DNA from: Idiomarina tyrosinivorans | Lineage (GTDB): Bacteria > Pseudomonadota > Gammaproteobacteria > Enterobacterales > Alteromonadaceae | DNA length: 64,000 nt | Assembly: GCF_003987475.1 (NCBI RefSeq) | Contig: NZ_PIQH01000001.1 | Coordinates: 124,001-188,000, forward strand | Reading direction: 5' to 3' | Notes under the pieces: model-generated | Database searches by the model: none | Told to the model about the DNA's origin: nothing | The model's input: only the letters and a program-made list of their open reading frames with translations | Translations under genes and position numbers: made by a program | Shown here: one piece after another, positions 1-8,137 of the stretch | Numbering within the stretch: the stretch's first letter is position 1 | Layout: each line of letters opens with the position of its first letter

Positions 1-1
1 G

Positions 2-238
2 GATAATACCCTTGATGTGCAGCGTGACCATGTATTCTTGCTAAAACACTGTTTGCGTTGGCTTGACCCAGAAGGGGTGATTTTGTTCTCCAATAATCGT
101 AAGAAATTCAAGCTGGACGAGCAGGCGCTCAAAGGTTTAGGGCTGGAAGTGATGGATAAAACGCAAGCATCAATTCCACCAGATTTTGCCCGCCATAAGG
201 GCATTCACCATTACTACATTATTACTCGGGAGCAGTAA
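2..238 (+). CDS. rlmL: 23S rRNA methyltransferase RlmKL, C-terminal end (partial)
   Basis: The window opens inside this gene. The frame is open from base 2 and ends at TAA 236-238, leaving about 78 C-terminal residues. The tail contains [23 protein letters not shown] and [12 protein letters not shown], which fit the end of the RlmK Rossmann-fold methyltransferase domain. In the known family the protein is bifunctional: the N-terminal half methylates G2445 and the C-terminal half G2069 of 23S rRNA. The following genes (glutaredoxin-like, uup) start directly at or before the preceding stops, so this is the head of an operon. Only the end is visible, so intactness of the rest cannot be judged. 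Confidence 0.88.
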   Translation, partial: DNTLDVQRDHVFLLKHCLRWLDPEGVILFSNNRKKFKLDEQALKGLGLEVMDKTQASIPPDFARHKGIHHYYIITREQ

Positions 239-475
239 GTGCAGGATTTTTACTTGCTAACCAAGCAACAGTGTCCGCTATGTACCGAGGCGTTAAAGCT
301 GATTAACCAACAGCCGCTTGAGGAGCCTATTCGATTACATGTGGTAGATATTGCTGAGCAACCGGAGTTACAGGAAGAATATGCTTGGTTGGTACCGGTT
401 TTGGTTCGCGCTAGCGATGACAGTGAGTTGCGCTGGCCCTTCGCAGAGCAGTTAGGCGAGTTTTTACAAGTATGA
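239..475 (+). CDS. Glutaredoxin-like (DUF836) thiol-redox protein
   Basis: This is a 78-residue protein starting with GTG immediately after the rlmKL stop. A CPLC redox motif lies at residues 12-15, after a first beta strand (DFYLLTK), and the rest fits a compact thioredoxin fold with a proline-containing strand near residue 52 (LVPVLVR). This is the layout of the DUF836 glutaredoxin family found between rlmKL and uup in related bacteria. It would reduce disulfides in the cytoplasm; its substrate is unknown. Its stop overlaps the uup start by 4 bases (ATGA), which indicates translational coupling. Confidence 0.82.
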   Translation: MQDFYLLTKQQCPLCTEALKLINQQPLEEPIRLHVVDIAEQPELQEEYAWLVPVLVRASDDSELRWPFAEQLGEFLQV

Positions 476-2397
476 ATTTATTGCGTATTCAAGACGCTGA
501 GCTGAGTTACGGTACTCAAGTTCTGTTAGACCAAGTGCAATTGACCGTTGATGCGGGTGAACGAGTCTGTTTGGTTGGCCGTAATGGTGCGGGAAAATCA
601 ACCCTGATGAAGGTCATTGCCGGGGAAATCCTGTTGGATTCTGGCACCGTTCAGGCGGTCGGTGAAACCGTTATTACGCGGTTACCGCAGGATCCGCCGG
701 CACAGAGTGACGATACCGTGTACCACTATGTCGCCGACGCCTTGGCCGACGTTGGGGCGCTGTTAGACGAGTACAATCAACTGTCGGCGCAGATTGCCGA
801 AGATGCCAGCGAGCACGCTTTAAAGCGTCTTGATCAACTACAAACCGCGATTGATGCAGCAGACGGCTGGCAATACAGCAGCCGCATCGAGAGCGTGTTG
901 AGCCGCTTAAACCTGCAACCCAACCAAGTGATGAATACCTTGTCAGGGGGCTGGTTGCGTCGCGTAGCGTTGGCTCGCGCGCTGGTGGTCAATCCCGATA
1001 TTTTGTTACTCGATGAGCCAACTAACCACCTTGATATTGAGATGGTGAAATGGCTTGAGCAACAATTAAAAGAGTTCACAGGCGCGATTGTGTTTATTAG
1101 TCACGATAGGGCATTTATTCGTGCTTTAGCGACACGCATTGTCGATTTAGACCGTGGACACTTAAGTAGCTTTCCCGGCGATTACGATCGTTACTTGAGC
1201 AAAAAGGCAGAAGCGCTCGATGTCGAAGCTAATCAACGCGCTGAGTTCGATAAAAAACTTGCCGAAGAAGAAGCCTGGATTCGTCAAGGGATTAAAGCGC
1301 GTCGGACTCGCAATGAAGGCCGTGTACGGGCGTTAAAAGCTTTACGTAACGAACGTAAACAGCGCAGAGAACTGCAAGGCAACGCAAAAATGCAAGCCAA
1401 CGAAGCAGGGCGTTCTGGTAAACGTGTGTTCGAGGGCGAAGGCTTACATTTGGCGTTTGATGACAAAACCATTTTGCAAGACTTTTCACTCAACCTGCAA
1501 CGCGGTGACAAAATTGCTTTGGTTGGCCCTAACGGCGTTGGTAAAAGTACCCTTATTCGGGTGATTTTGGGTGAGCAAGCTGTCGATTCAGGGCAGGTGA
1601 AACTTGGGACTAATCTGGAAGTCGCTTACTTTGACCAACACCGAGACCAACTTGACCCACAAAAGACCGTCATGGATAACGTGGGTGATGGGAAGCAGGA
1701 CATTCAATTTCAAGGCCGAAGCCGACACATATTGAGCTACCTGCAAGACTTTTTATTCAGCCCTGCGCAGTCGCGTACTCCGGTCAGAGCGCTGTCGGGC
1801 GGAGAACGAAATCGCGCTTTGCTCGCAAAGATTCTGCTTAAACCCAGCAACGTTTTGGTGCTGGATGAACCGACTAATGATCTAGACATTGAAACCCTTG
1901 AATTGCTTGAGCAAATTCTTGCTGAATACCAGGGCACTGTCATTTTGGTCAGTCACGATAGGGAATTCGTGGATAATACCGCGACCAGTGTGCTGTATTT
2001 TGAAGGCGAGGGTAAAGTGACTGAGATCATCGGGGGGTTTACCGAGCTCAGCCATTATTTAACAGAACGCGAGCCCAGCCAGGGAACCAAAATAGGTGCT
2101 GCACAGTCAGAGCCGCAGAAAGAAAAAAAATCAACGGCGAGAAAAGGTTCAGCTCAACCGTCGAAAAAGTTATCCTACAAGTTGAAAAGGGAGCTGGAAT
2201 TACTCCCTCAGCAGATAGATGAATTGGAGCAGCAGTTAGCAGAGCTGCAAGCGGTGATGAATGAGCCTGACTTTTTTAGCCAGCCGCACGAAAAAACAGA
2301 ACCGGTACTCAACGATATCGCTGAAATAGAAGCGCAACTTATGAGCGCTCTAGAACGTTGGGATGAACTTGAAAAACTAGCACAAGAGAGTAGTTAA
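472..2397 (+). CDS. uup: ABC-F family ATPase Uup
   Basis: This 641-residue soluble ABC-F protein has two ATPase domains and no membrane segments. The first has Walker A GRNGAGKST at residues 36-44, signature LSGGWLRR near 158 and Walker B ILLLDEPTNHLD near 180. The second has GPNGVGKST near 352, LSGGERNR near 442 and VLVLDEPTNDLD near 461. A charged helical tail from about residue 560 is the coiled-coil, DNA-binding-type C-terminus typical of Uup (E. coli Uup is about 635 residues). ABC-F proteins act on ribosomes, and Uup is linked to precise excision of transposons and to ribosome assembly or stalling. It overlaps the previous gene by 4 bases and is 4 bases from the next. Confidence 0.93.
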   Translation: MNLLRIQDAELSYGTQVLLDQVQLTVDAGERVCLVGRNGAGKSTLMKVIAGEILLDSGTVQAVGETVITRLPQDPPAQSDDTVYHYVADALADVGALLDEYNQLSAQIAEDASEHALKRLDQLQTAIDAADGWQYSSRIESVLSRLNLQPNQVMNTLSGGWLRRVALARALVVNPDILLLDEPTNHLDIEMVKWLEQQLKEFTGAIVFISHDRAFIRALATRIVDLDRGHLSSFPGDYDRYLSKKAEALDVEANQRAEFDKKLAEEEAWIRQGIKARRTRNEGRVRALKALRNERKQRRELQGNAKMQANEAGRSGKRVFEGEGLHLAFDDKTILQDFSLNLQRGDKIALVGPNGVGKSTLIRVILGEQAVDSGQVKLGTNLEVAYFDQHRDQLDPQKTVMDNVGDGKQDIQFQGRSRHILSYLQDFLFSPAQSRTPVRALSGGERNRALLAKILLKPSNVLVLDEPTNDLDIETLELLEQILAEYQGTVILVSHDREFVDNTATSVLYFEGEGKVTEIIGGFTELSHYLTEREPSQGTKIGAAQSEPQKEKKSTARKGSAQPSKKLSYKLKRELELLPQQIDELEQQLAELQAVMNEPDFFSQPHEKTEPVLNDIAEIEAQLMSALERWDELEKLAQESS

Positions 2398-2401
2398 TCG
2401 C

Positions 2402-4120
2402 ATGATAAAGCATTGGTCTTACGGCGCTATCGCGAGTGCTGTTATTGCTGCAACCACAACCGTTGCGCACGCAGACACCTTCACAGTTCAGGATTTAGGC
2501 AAACCCGCTAATGTTAGAGGGGCTTACGCAGAAAGTATTAATAATCAAGGCTTGATGTTGGCCACCGGATATTTTCCAGAGCAAGTCAATATTGATTTGA
2601 CCAAAGTACCTACAAGCCTGTTAGTTAATTTGGGCTATACAAGTGCTGAAGAGATTGAATCGCTAACACCCGAAGAATATGACTATCTGATTCGTAATTT
2701 GGCAAACGAACAGAACAATAATCAACGTGCGTTCCGGGTTGGCTTAAATAGAGGCCTTCTCTATGATGGACAGTGGCAATACAACAACTTTTTCGCCTCG
2801 TCAGAGGCTGGTGCGTTGCCTGCAAGTGTTAATAACTTCTTATTAGAAATAAACAATAATAATGAAGCTGTGGGTTACGGTAGTGCGCCTTATTATCCAA
2901 TAGACCATACCTATACGACGGCTGATGATGAAACGGTAACTATCCAGTTATATCAGCGTGACTTTATCAGCCGAGGGATCTGGTTCCGGAACGGTACGAC
3001 AACCCAAATTAATCCGCCTGAAACAAGCTATTTAGGCGGTGAATCTGCGATTTTAGATATTAACGACAGCGGTTTAGCAGCCGGGTACGCGAGTATTGGT
3101 GTGAGTCCAGAAGCGCAAACAGTAGCCGATAAGTGTAACGATCCAGAGCAACGAGAAGCTAGCCAAACGGCGATGTCCTGCATGTGGGCGGCGTGGTATG
3201 ACATCTCGCATGCTCGAGCCAATCCACGACCCAATATTTACAGCGCAAGTCCTATTCGAGCAAACCGTTCGATTTATGACATTCGCGGTTATTTGTGGCA
3301 GTTAGATGCCGATGGACAAGTTATTTCAAGTACAGAATTAGGCACTTTGACCGATCGTGAAACAGAAGAAGATACACGCGATTTTTCAAGTTACGCGTTA
3401 GCGGTGAATAACGCGGGCATCGCAGTAGGACAAAGTTGGACGTACTATGAAAATGACCGTACGGTAGGGAATCGCATCCGCATGCCAGCCATTTTCATCG
3501 ATGGCGAGGCTTTACCAGTGACTGAAGATAAGAATTGGCTCTGGGGTGCAGCGACCGATATCAATGACAACAACTTAGCTATTGGGTACTTAACGGAAAC
3601 GCGCGCTGCGGCACTGCGTAACAAAGGCTTTGTCTATGACGTTGATGCAGGTCAGTTGAAAGAGCTGGATGGCTTTTTCACCGGGTCATCGACCGTGCCT
3701 ATGGCCATTAACAATAACAACGTGGTTGTTGGTACCGGCGAAATTGAGGGGACCTTCAGCGACACTCGTCGCAGAGCTGGGTTTATGGTTGATCTCTCAG
3801 CAGACGCGCCGAAGTTTATTGATTTAAACGATGCGATTAGTTGCGACAGTGATTACTTTATCGTTGAAGCAAATGATATTAACGATAACGGTGAAATCAT
3901 TGCGACGGCATTGATTTCAGAAACCTATGTTGACGGCGATGGCAACGAACAAGAGCGCACAGTCGCACGAAGCGTTAAACTCACCCCAAAAGATGGCGAG
4001 TTGAACGACTGCTCCGTTGAAGAGAACAAAGTTGAGCGTCAAGGGGCATCACTCGGCTGGTTCCACCTAGCGGGATTGCTGGCTTTGGGAGTATTTATAA
4101 CTCTTGGGCGCAAACGCTAA
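2402..4120 (+). CDS. DUF3466 family exported protein with C-terminal sorting-like tail
   Basis: This 572-residue protein has a clear signal peptide (charged MIKHWS, hydrophobic core, cut after AHA at residue 24). The body carries several degenerate repeats around 'INDxGxxxG' and 'AINNNNVVVG', as in the HAF/DUF3466 family of extracellular repeat proteins. The last 25 residues are GASLG, a hydrophobic stretch and a terminal RKR. That resembles the GlyGly-CTERM tails processed by rhombosortase, although the glycine pair is weak here. The location next to uup and before rmf is a conserved gene order in Alteromonadales, to my knowledge. The function is unknown; an outer-surface or secreted protein is inferred. 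Confidence 0.82.
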   Translation: MIKHWSYGAIASAVIAATTTVAHADTFTVQDLGKPANVRGAYAESINNQGLMLATGYFPEQVNIDLTKVPTSLLVNLGYTSAEEIESLTPEEYDYLIRNLANEQNNNQRAFRVGLNRGLLYDGQWQYNNFFASSEAGALPASVNNFLLEINNNNEAVGYGSAPYYPIDHTYTTADDETVTIQLYQRDFISRGIWFRNGTTTQINPPETSYLGGESAILDINDSGLAAGYASIGVSPEAQTVADKCNDPEQREASQTAMSCMWAAWYDISHARANPRPNIYSASPIRANRSIYDIRGYLWQLDADGQVISSTELGTLTDRETEEDTRDFSSYALAVNNAGIAVGQSWTYYENDRTVGNRIRMPAIFIDGEALPVTEDKNWLWGAATDINDNNLAIGYLTETRAAALRNKGFVYDVDAGQLKELDGFFTGSSTVPMAINNNNVVVGTGEIEGTFSDTRRRAGFMVDLSADAPKFIDLNDAISCDSDYFIVEANDINDNGEIIATALISETYVDGDGNEQERTVARSVKLTPKDGELNDCSVEENKVERQGASLGWFHLAGLLALGVFITLGRKR

Positions 4121-4161
4121 ATTTTAAGACCGCAATGGTCTATTAAAAATTTTAAAAAAAT

Positions 4162-4212
4162 AAGCACAGTTTCAAGTTGTTACTTTTTGTCAACGAAACT
4201 GTGCTTTTTTAT
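4162..4212 (+). terminator. Rho-independent terminator after the DUF3466 gene
   Basis: A perfect 12-bp stem (AAGCACAGTTTC at 4162-4173 with its complement at 4195-4206) is followed by a T run to 4210. An A run on the left side could allow weaker function on the minus strand. It closes the rlmKL-uup-DUF3466 transcription unit before rmf. Confidence 0.88.
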
Positions 4213-4215
4213 GCA

Positions 4216-4243
4216 TTGAACTCGTCGTAAAAAAAGCTATCTA
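4216..4243 (+). promoter_or_regulatory. Candidate sigma-70 promoter of rmf
   Basis: TTGAAC at 4216-4221 is followed after 16 bases by TATCTA at 4238-4243. It lies just downstream of the preceding terminator and about 75 bases upstream of the rmf start, giving a leader long enough to contain the hairpin at 4251-4275. This is seen by eye only; no transcription start is known. Confidence 0.45.
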
Positions 4244-4250
4244 TTTAAGA

Positions 4251-4275
4251 GAGTCCTCCTTTCGTCGGGAGACTC
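4251..4275 (+). other. Stem-loop in the rmf 5' leader
   Basis: GAGT-C-CTCC at 4251-4259 pairs with GGAGACTC at 4268-4275, giving an 8-bp stem with one bulged C and a pyrimidine-rich loop. It has no T tract, so it is not a terminator. The position in the untranslated leader suggests a role in mRNA stability or translation. The rmf message of E. coli is known to be unusually stable, but a link to this hairpin is inference. Confidence 0.5.
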
Positions 4276-4316
4276 CATGGTTAGATAAACTGGAACAACA
4301 GGACGAGGAAAGCATA

Positions 4317-4490
4317 ATGAAGAGACAAAAACGTGATCGCCTTGAACGTGCCCATACACAGGGGTTTAAAGCTGGCATTTCCGGTCGCTCAAAAGAACAA
4401 TGTCCTTATCAATCACAAGATATACGATCGCATTGGCTAGGTGGCTGGCGAGATGCTATTGAGGCACGAAATACAGGGTTATTCCGTTAG
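4317..4490 (+). CDS. rmf: Ribosome modulation factor Rmf
   Basis: A 57-residue highly basic protein begins MKRQKRDRLERAH, followed by GRSKEQCPYQ and the SHWLGGWRDA block. These are near-identical to the E. coli ribosome modulation factor (55 residues). Rmf binds 30S subunits and drives 100S dimer formation when growth stops. The start codon is fixed by the family N-terminus and by a purine-rich GGACGAGGAA ribosome-binding site about 5 bases upstream. It sits alone between two terminators and immediately before the convergent fabA gene, the same neighbourhood as in E. coli (rmf-fabA-ycbZ). It is probably induced by slow growth, as in the family. Confidence 0.96.
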   Translation: MKRQKRDRLERAHTQGFKAGISGRSKEQCPYQSQDIRSHWLGGWRDAIEARNTGLFR

Positions 4491-4511
4491 ATTGTCGTGT
4501 GCGAGTTGGAG

Positions 4512-4542
4512 AAGGCCGGGGTCATGTGACTCCGGCCTTTTT
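4512..4542. terminator. Bidirectional terminator between rmf and fabA
   Basis: AAGGCCGG and CCGGCCTT at 4512-4519 and 4531-4538 pair, with a nested GTCA/TGAC, forming a long stem with a tiny loop. It is followed by TTTTT on the plus strand and by AA then C on the other side. It lies between the rmf stop (4490) and the fabA stop (4546), so it can serve both convergent genes. Confidence 0.85.
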
Positions 4543-4545
4543 AGA

Positions 4546-5058
4546 TCAGAAATTCGAGGTATCAGTGAATAAGCCGACTTTTAAGTCTTTTGCGGTATAG
4601 ATAGTTTTGCCGTCGACTTCAACGCGACCATCACCTACGCCCATGAACAGCTTGCGTTTGATCACACGCTTCATATCAATGTGGTAGGTCACTTTTTTAG
4701 CGTTCGGTAGAATTTGACCAGTGAATTTCACTTCACCAACGCCGAGTGCTCGGCCTTTGCCTGGGCCACCTTGCCAACCTAGGAAGAATCCAACCAACTG
4801 CCACATTGCATCTAAGCCCAAGCAACCGGGCATAACTGGATCGCCAATAAAGTGGCAATCGAAGAACCAAAGGTCAGGATGAATATCAAGTTCTGCATGG
4901 ATGCGGCCTTTGCCGTACTCACCACCTTCGTCGCAGATCTCTACGATGCGATCCATCATTAACATATCAGGTGCAGGCAAACGGCTGTTACCTGGACCAA
5001 ACATTTCGCCGCGACTGCAGGCAAGTAAATCCTCACGGGTAAAACTAGATTGTTTCAT
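4546..5058 (-). CDS. fabA: 3-hydroxydecanoyl-ACP dehydratase/isomerase FabA
   Basis: This is a 170-residue hot-dog fold enzyme. The catalytic His lies in [12 protein letters not shown] (about residue 69) and the Asp in GLDAMWQLV (about residue 83), as in E. coli FabA. It dehydrates beta-hydroxydecanoyl-ACP and isomerises the product to the cis-3 form, the entry point for anaerobic-type unsaturated fatty acid synthesis. I chose ATG at 5058 because AAGG lies 6 bases upstream and the length fits the family. An upstream in-frame ATG at 5079 would add 7 residues. A FabR-like palindrome lies about 50 bases upstream, which suggests repression in response to unsaturated acyl chains. The Lon-type protease gene lies upstream in the same orientation. 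Confidence 0.95.
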   Translation of the reverse strand: MKQSSFTREDLLACSRGEMFGPGNSRLPAPDMLMMDRIVEICDEGGEYGKGRIHAELDIHPDLWFFDCHFIGDPVMPGCLGLDAMWQLVGFFLGWQGGPGKGRALGVGEVKFTGQILPNAKKVTYHIDMKRVIKRKLFMGVGDGRVEVDGKTIYTAKDLKVGLFTDTSNF

Positions 5059-5103
5059 ATCGACCTTATTACTTTGCATTGTAAGTCATCAAAGGTCGCT
5101 AGC

Positions 5104-5125
5104 TTAGCGAACAGTTGTACGCTAA
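5104..5125. promoter_or_regulatory. FabR/DesT-like operator upstream of fabA
   Basis: TTAGCG A ACA GT TGT A CGCTAA is a 22-bp palindrome broken at only two symmetric positions and the centre. It sits between fabA and the Lon-type protease gene. From memory, FabR of E. coli binds an AGCGTACA-type palindrome ahead of fabA and fabB. The match and position fit that role; the regulator itself is not in this window. Confidence 0.62.
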
Positions 5126-5139
5126 ACAACTCCGACAAG

Positions 5140-7062
5140 TCAGTTATTTGAATAACTTTTTCGAAAGATCCTCGATAGCCAGTGCTGGTGCTCGTCATCA
5201 CCGTGACTCTGTTGCCGAATAACGCGGTATATATCGCGGCTGGACTGCTGGGCTAAAAGGCTAATCGCTTGTTCAACGGTTTCTACCGCGTGAATCGTGA
5301 ATAACCCTGCAGATACCGCTTGTTGCACATCGTCATTGAGACATAACTGGCCAACGTTGGCCTGAGGAATGATCACGCCATGCTCGCCATTCAAGCCGCG
5401 CTGCTTACACAACTCAAAGTACCCTTCAATTTTATCGTTTACCGCACCGATAGCCTGAACTTGACCAAATTGATCTACCGCTCCGGTTACTGCTAACGCT
5501 TGCTGCAAAGGAACTTCTGCCAGTGCTGACAACAGGCAGCATAACTCGCCCATAGAGGCGCTATCGCCATCAACTTCATGGTAGGACTGCTCAAAAACCA
5601 CCGTTGCTGATACGTTCATGGGTTGGTGGCGTGCAAACTGGTTTGCTAGGTAGGCGCTTAAAATCATTACACCTTTGGTGTGAATGTTGCCCGATAAGTC
5701 AGCTTTGCGTTCGATATCAATAATATCACCGTCGCCAAAGTGCACGGTTGCAGTGATTCGAGACGGTTCACCAAATTCGACACCGCCTGTGGAAACCACC
5801 GTCAAACCATTCACTTGGCCGACTTTCTTACCTTCGGTCTCAATTAACACTTGGTGCTGCAAAATAGCACGCCGACTGAAATCGGCGAGCAAACCTTCGC
5901 GCTCAATGCGGCGCTTCTCGGCTGCGACCATTGCTTCCGCATCAATTTGCGAGCGACCATTAGCCCTAGCTTGTTGATGCGCCTCTTGCAAATACTGTAG
6001 TAAGGTGACGCTGGCAAGGCTGAGCTCGTTCTCGAATTCTGCGAGGCGAAAACTGAATTTCAACCACTGTTGATAGCCACTCTCCGTTAATGGCAAAACA
6101 TCGGCATATTGCCACAACCAATGTAGGTAACCGAAGTAGGGTGCGACACCATATTGTTGAATGGGGTAGTACGCCGAGTAATCCGCTAAAAACGCAAAAT
6201 GGTCAAAAAAGTCAGGATCATATTCGCGAAGTTGCGCCAGTTCATTGCGCCCGCCAGCAAGGAAAACTTTGATTGACAGTGGTACGGCTTGGGGCCGATA
6301 AAAATACGCTGGGCCTTGTTCCGGCTGTGGTTGTGGCCAGTCGAAGCGATTGTTGGCGAGGCTATGCTTGAGTCGGCTCCAGAGGTTCGGTTGGTCTAAT
6401 AAACTGACTGCATCGATAACCAGCACACCGCCGTTTGCGCGCAACAAAGCGCCAGGTTCGATCAGTTGCAGATCAGCGCGAACTGTGCCTTCGATAGATT
6501 GCAGACCTAGCTGCCCAAACAGCGAAGCTTCTGTCACCCGATCACAATAAATAAAGGGTTCTGGGTGTTGCTGTTGAACGATAATGCTCGCGAGTGGTTG
6601 ATCTTCAAAGTCAGTCAGTTCACTTTGTTTGATTCGATGGCAATAGTCCATGAAACTTTCGGTGGAAAAATCCGCAAAAACCTTAAGTGGATCGACACGT
6701 TGCTCAATGGGCTGCTGTAGGTATTCAACTAGTTTGGTAATCGCCGCGTCCGCGCTGCCACTTGGCACATTCACGCACAACGGGCGTAAAGGATCACTGG
6801 GGTTAGTGAAGTATAGCCAGTCGTAGAATTTAGCATGCTGCCAACTGACTTTACCAAATGTTGCCTGAAGCCATGGCAGTTTCAATGCGTTATGCGGAAA
6901 TAGTAGAAAACCATGAGAAAAACGGCTTTGCTGGGCCAAAGCATCGGTAACGGCATGTAATGCCCGTTGTTGACCGGCTAGTGGTTCCTCAGTCAGTTTT
7001 TCTGGCATTTGCTGCATCCAAAAACTGACGGGAGGTGACAGTTTTTCAGAAGGTAACGGCAT
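5140..7062 (-). CDS. Lon-type ATP-dependent protease, YcbZ/LonH subfamily
   Basis: This is a 640-residue protein. The C-terminal third is a Lon protease domain with the catalytic Ser in DGDSASMGEL (about residue 499) and Lys in NDKIEGYFE (about residue 542), the Ser-Lys dyad of family S16. The N-terminal part lacks a good Walker A motif but has an AAA-like substrate region (LLRANGGVLVIDAVSLL), as in the YcbZ branch. The gene order rmf-fabA-ycbZ is the same as in E. coli, which supports the subfamily call. It ends 81 bases before the fabA start and may be cotranscribed with it. Substrates are not known. Initiation at ATG 7062 is the first start in the frame. Confidence 0.85.
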   Translation of the reverse strand: MPLPSEKLSPPVSFWMQQMPEKLTEEPLAGQQRALHAVTDALAQQSRFSHGFLLFPHNALKLPWLQATFGKVSWQHAKFYDWLYFTNPSDPLRPLCVNVPSGSADAAITKLVEYLQQPIEQRVDPLKVFADFSTESFMDYCHRIKQSELTDFEDQPLASIIVQQQHPEPFIYCDRVTEASLFGQLGLQSIEGTVRADLQLIEPGALLRANGGVLVIDAVSLLDQPNLWSRLKHSLANNRFDWPQPQPEQGPAYFYRPQAVPLSIKVFLAGGRNELAQLREYDPDFFDHFAFLADYSAYYPIQQYGVAPYFGYLHWLWQYADVLPLTESGYQQWLKFSFRLAEFENELSLASVTLLQYLQEAHQQARANGRSQIDAEAMVAAEKRRIEREGLLADFSRRAILQHQVLIETEGKKVGQVNGLTVVSTGGVEFGEPSRITATVHFGDGDIIDIERKADLSGNIHTKGVMILSAYLANQFARHQPMNVSATVVFEQSYHEVDGDSASMGELCCLLSALAEVPLQQALAVTGAVDQFGQVQAIGAVNDKIEGYFELCKQRGLNGEHGVIIPQANVGQLCLNDDVQQAVSAGLFTIHAVETVEQAISLLAQQSSRDIYRVIRQQSHGDDEHQHWLSRIFRKSYSNN

Positions 7063-7073
7063 GCGTAATCCTT

Positions 7074-7179
7074 GTTATCCAGTATTTAATGCAAATGATA
7101 CCAGCTTTCTTTGATAAGCGTGCTGTCGACAGCGAGCAAATCATTAAAACTGCTTATACTTACGTAAATACTGGATAAC
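7074..7179. repeat. Perfect 15-bp inverted repeat around the Lon-type gene promoter region
   Basis: GTTATCCAGTATTTA at 7074-7088 recurs as its exact complement TAAATACTGGATAAC at 7165-7179, with 76 bases between. The left arm is 12 bases upstream of the protease gene start and the right arm is near the end of a decayed receptor gene. It could be a pair of operator half-sites, the ends of a very small mobile element, or the product of an inversion. No coding frame is seen between the arms. Confidence 0.7.
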
Positions 7180-7204
7180 GGCTGGTACCGTTATGGTCGG
7201 ATTC

Positions 7205-7678
7205 TTAGAATGCGAATCTAACGGCAAACCTCAGTGTTCTCGGCTCAATAGGGTGGAAGTGTACATCTTCAATGCCCGATGCGGGCTCTCCGGCGAGTCT
7301 TGATGCGTAGTAATAATCGATGTCATGGTCATTACTGTTAAACAGGTTAAGCGCATCTAACTGAAATTGCCACTGTCCGATTTTATAAGACGATCCCCAG
7401 TTGACTACCGTAAAATCATTCGATGTCATGTCATTAAAACTGTCTAATGTTCGCTCGCCAAAATGTCTTAGTCTCAAGCTAGTACTCAGCGCAGAGGATA
7501 TATTCCAGTTAGCGCCAATACTGGCGACCATCGGTAACGCACCATCGATATAGCGTCCTTCGCCATCAGCATCTGTTGTAAAGCGTGAACGAGTCCAGGC
7601 TAACTCAGTATCATATCGGCGGATGTTGGAAAAGTATAAGCGCGTGCTACGTAAATTCAGGAGCAGCCTAGGCCACAA
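7205..7678 (-). pseudogene. TonB-dependent receptor, C-terminal remnant
   Basis: About 145 residues match the end of an outer-membrane TonB-dependent receptor. They include alternating beta strands, ELAWTRSRF, GRYIDGALPM, LRHFGERTL, DALNLFNSNDHDIDYYY, HFHPIEPRTLRF and the terminal aromatic residue needed for barrel assembly. Complete receptors of this type have 650 or more residues and a plug domain, so most of the gene is missing. The frame upstream of about residue 15 no longer looks like receptor. A short frame at 7735-7737 (MLLNKQTLALTRR...) could be a leftover N-terminus, but this is speculative. A quasi-palindrome (7641-7706) sits exactly at the break. Confidence 0.8.
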
Positions 7679-7706
7679 ACGCGGTCAGATTTTACGTAGC
7701 GACGCG
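7641..7706. repeat. Inverted repeat at the break of the receptor remnant
   Basis: CGCGTGCTACGTAAA at 7641-7655 pairs with TTTACGTAGCGACGCG at 7691-7706, differing by one inserted base. Ten bases (GCTACGTAAA) are perfectly complementary. The repeat coincides with the point where receptor similarity stops, so it may be the footprint of the rearrangement that removed the 5' part of the gene. Confidence 0.6.
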
Positions 7707-7895
7707 TTAGCGCAAGCGTCTGCTTATTGAGTAGCATTTTGGTTAAATCCTTAATTGCGCATAATGTATATTATGTTAAATTAATAATATATATGGTTAA
7801 GCCAGTTAGTAAGTGTTGCCTCCAAAATCGTCTGCTCTGTCGCTATAATGTTCATTACCACAGTTAATCCTCTCAGATTTTAAGGACGTGCGTCT

Positions 7896-8117
7896 GTGTT
7901 CACTCAGCTAAAACAAATTGCTCGTAAGATGAAAACACAGCTCGTGGCGCTCTACTTTGCCGCTCGTGATCCGCGAACGCCAATAGTGACAAAATGTCTT
8001 ATTGCTTTGATTGTCGGTTATTCACTGAGTCCCATTGATTTGATTCCCGATGTTATTCCAGTGCTTGGCTTGCTAGATGATGGAGATGACTCGCGCCGAC
8101 GTAGTGAACGAACTTAA
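7896..8117 (+). pseudogene. YkvA/DUF1232 family membrane protein, apparently truncated
   Basis: The first 63 residues are a good DUF1232 protein: a basic N-terminus, AARDPRTP, a membrane segment and the family hallmark LSPIDLIPDVIPVLGLLDD. Right after LLDD the frame changes to a charged, unrelated tail (GDDSRRRSERT) and stops at 73 residues. Members I know usually continue with another hydrophobic region. In another frame the downstream bases read MTRADVVNELKGQLVN then stop, perhaps the tail of a different gene. A deletion joining two genes near base 8085 is the likely explanation. Start is GTG 7896, with TAAGGA further upstream. Confidence 0.6.
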
Positions 8118-8137
8118 AGGACAATTAGTCAATTAAC

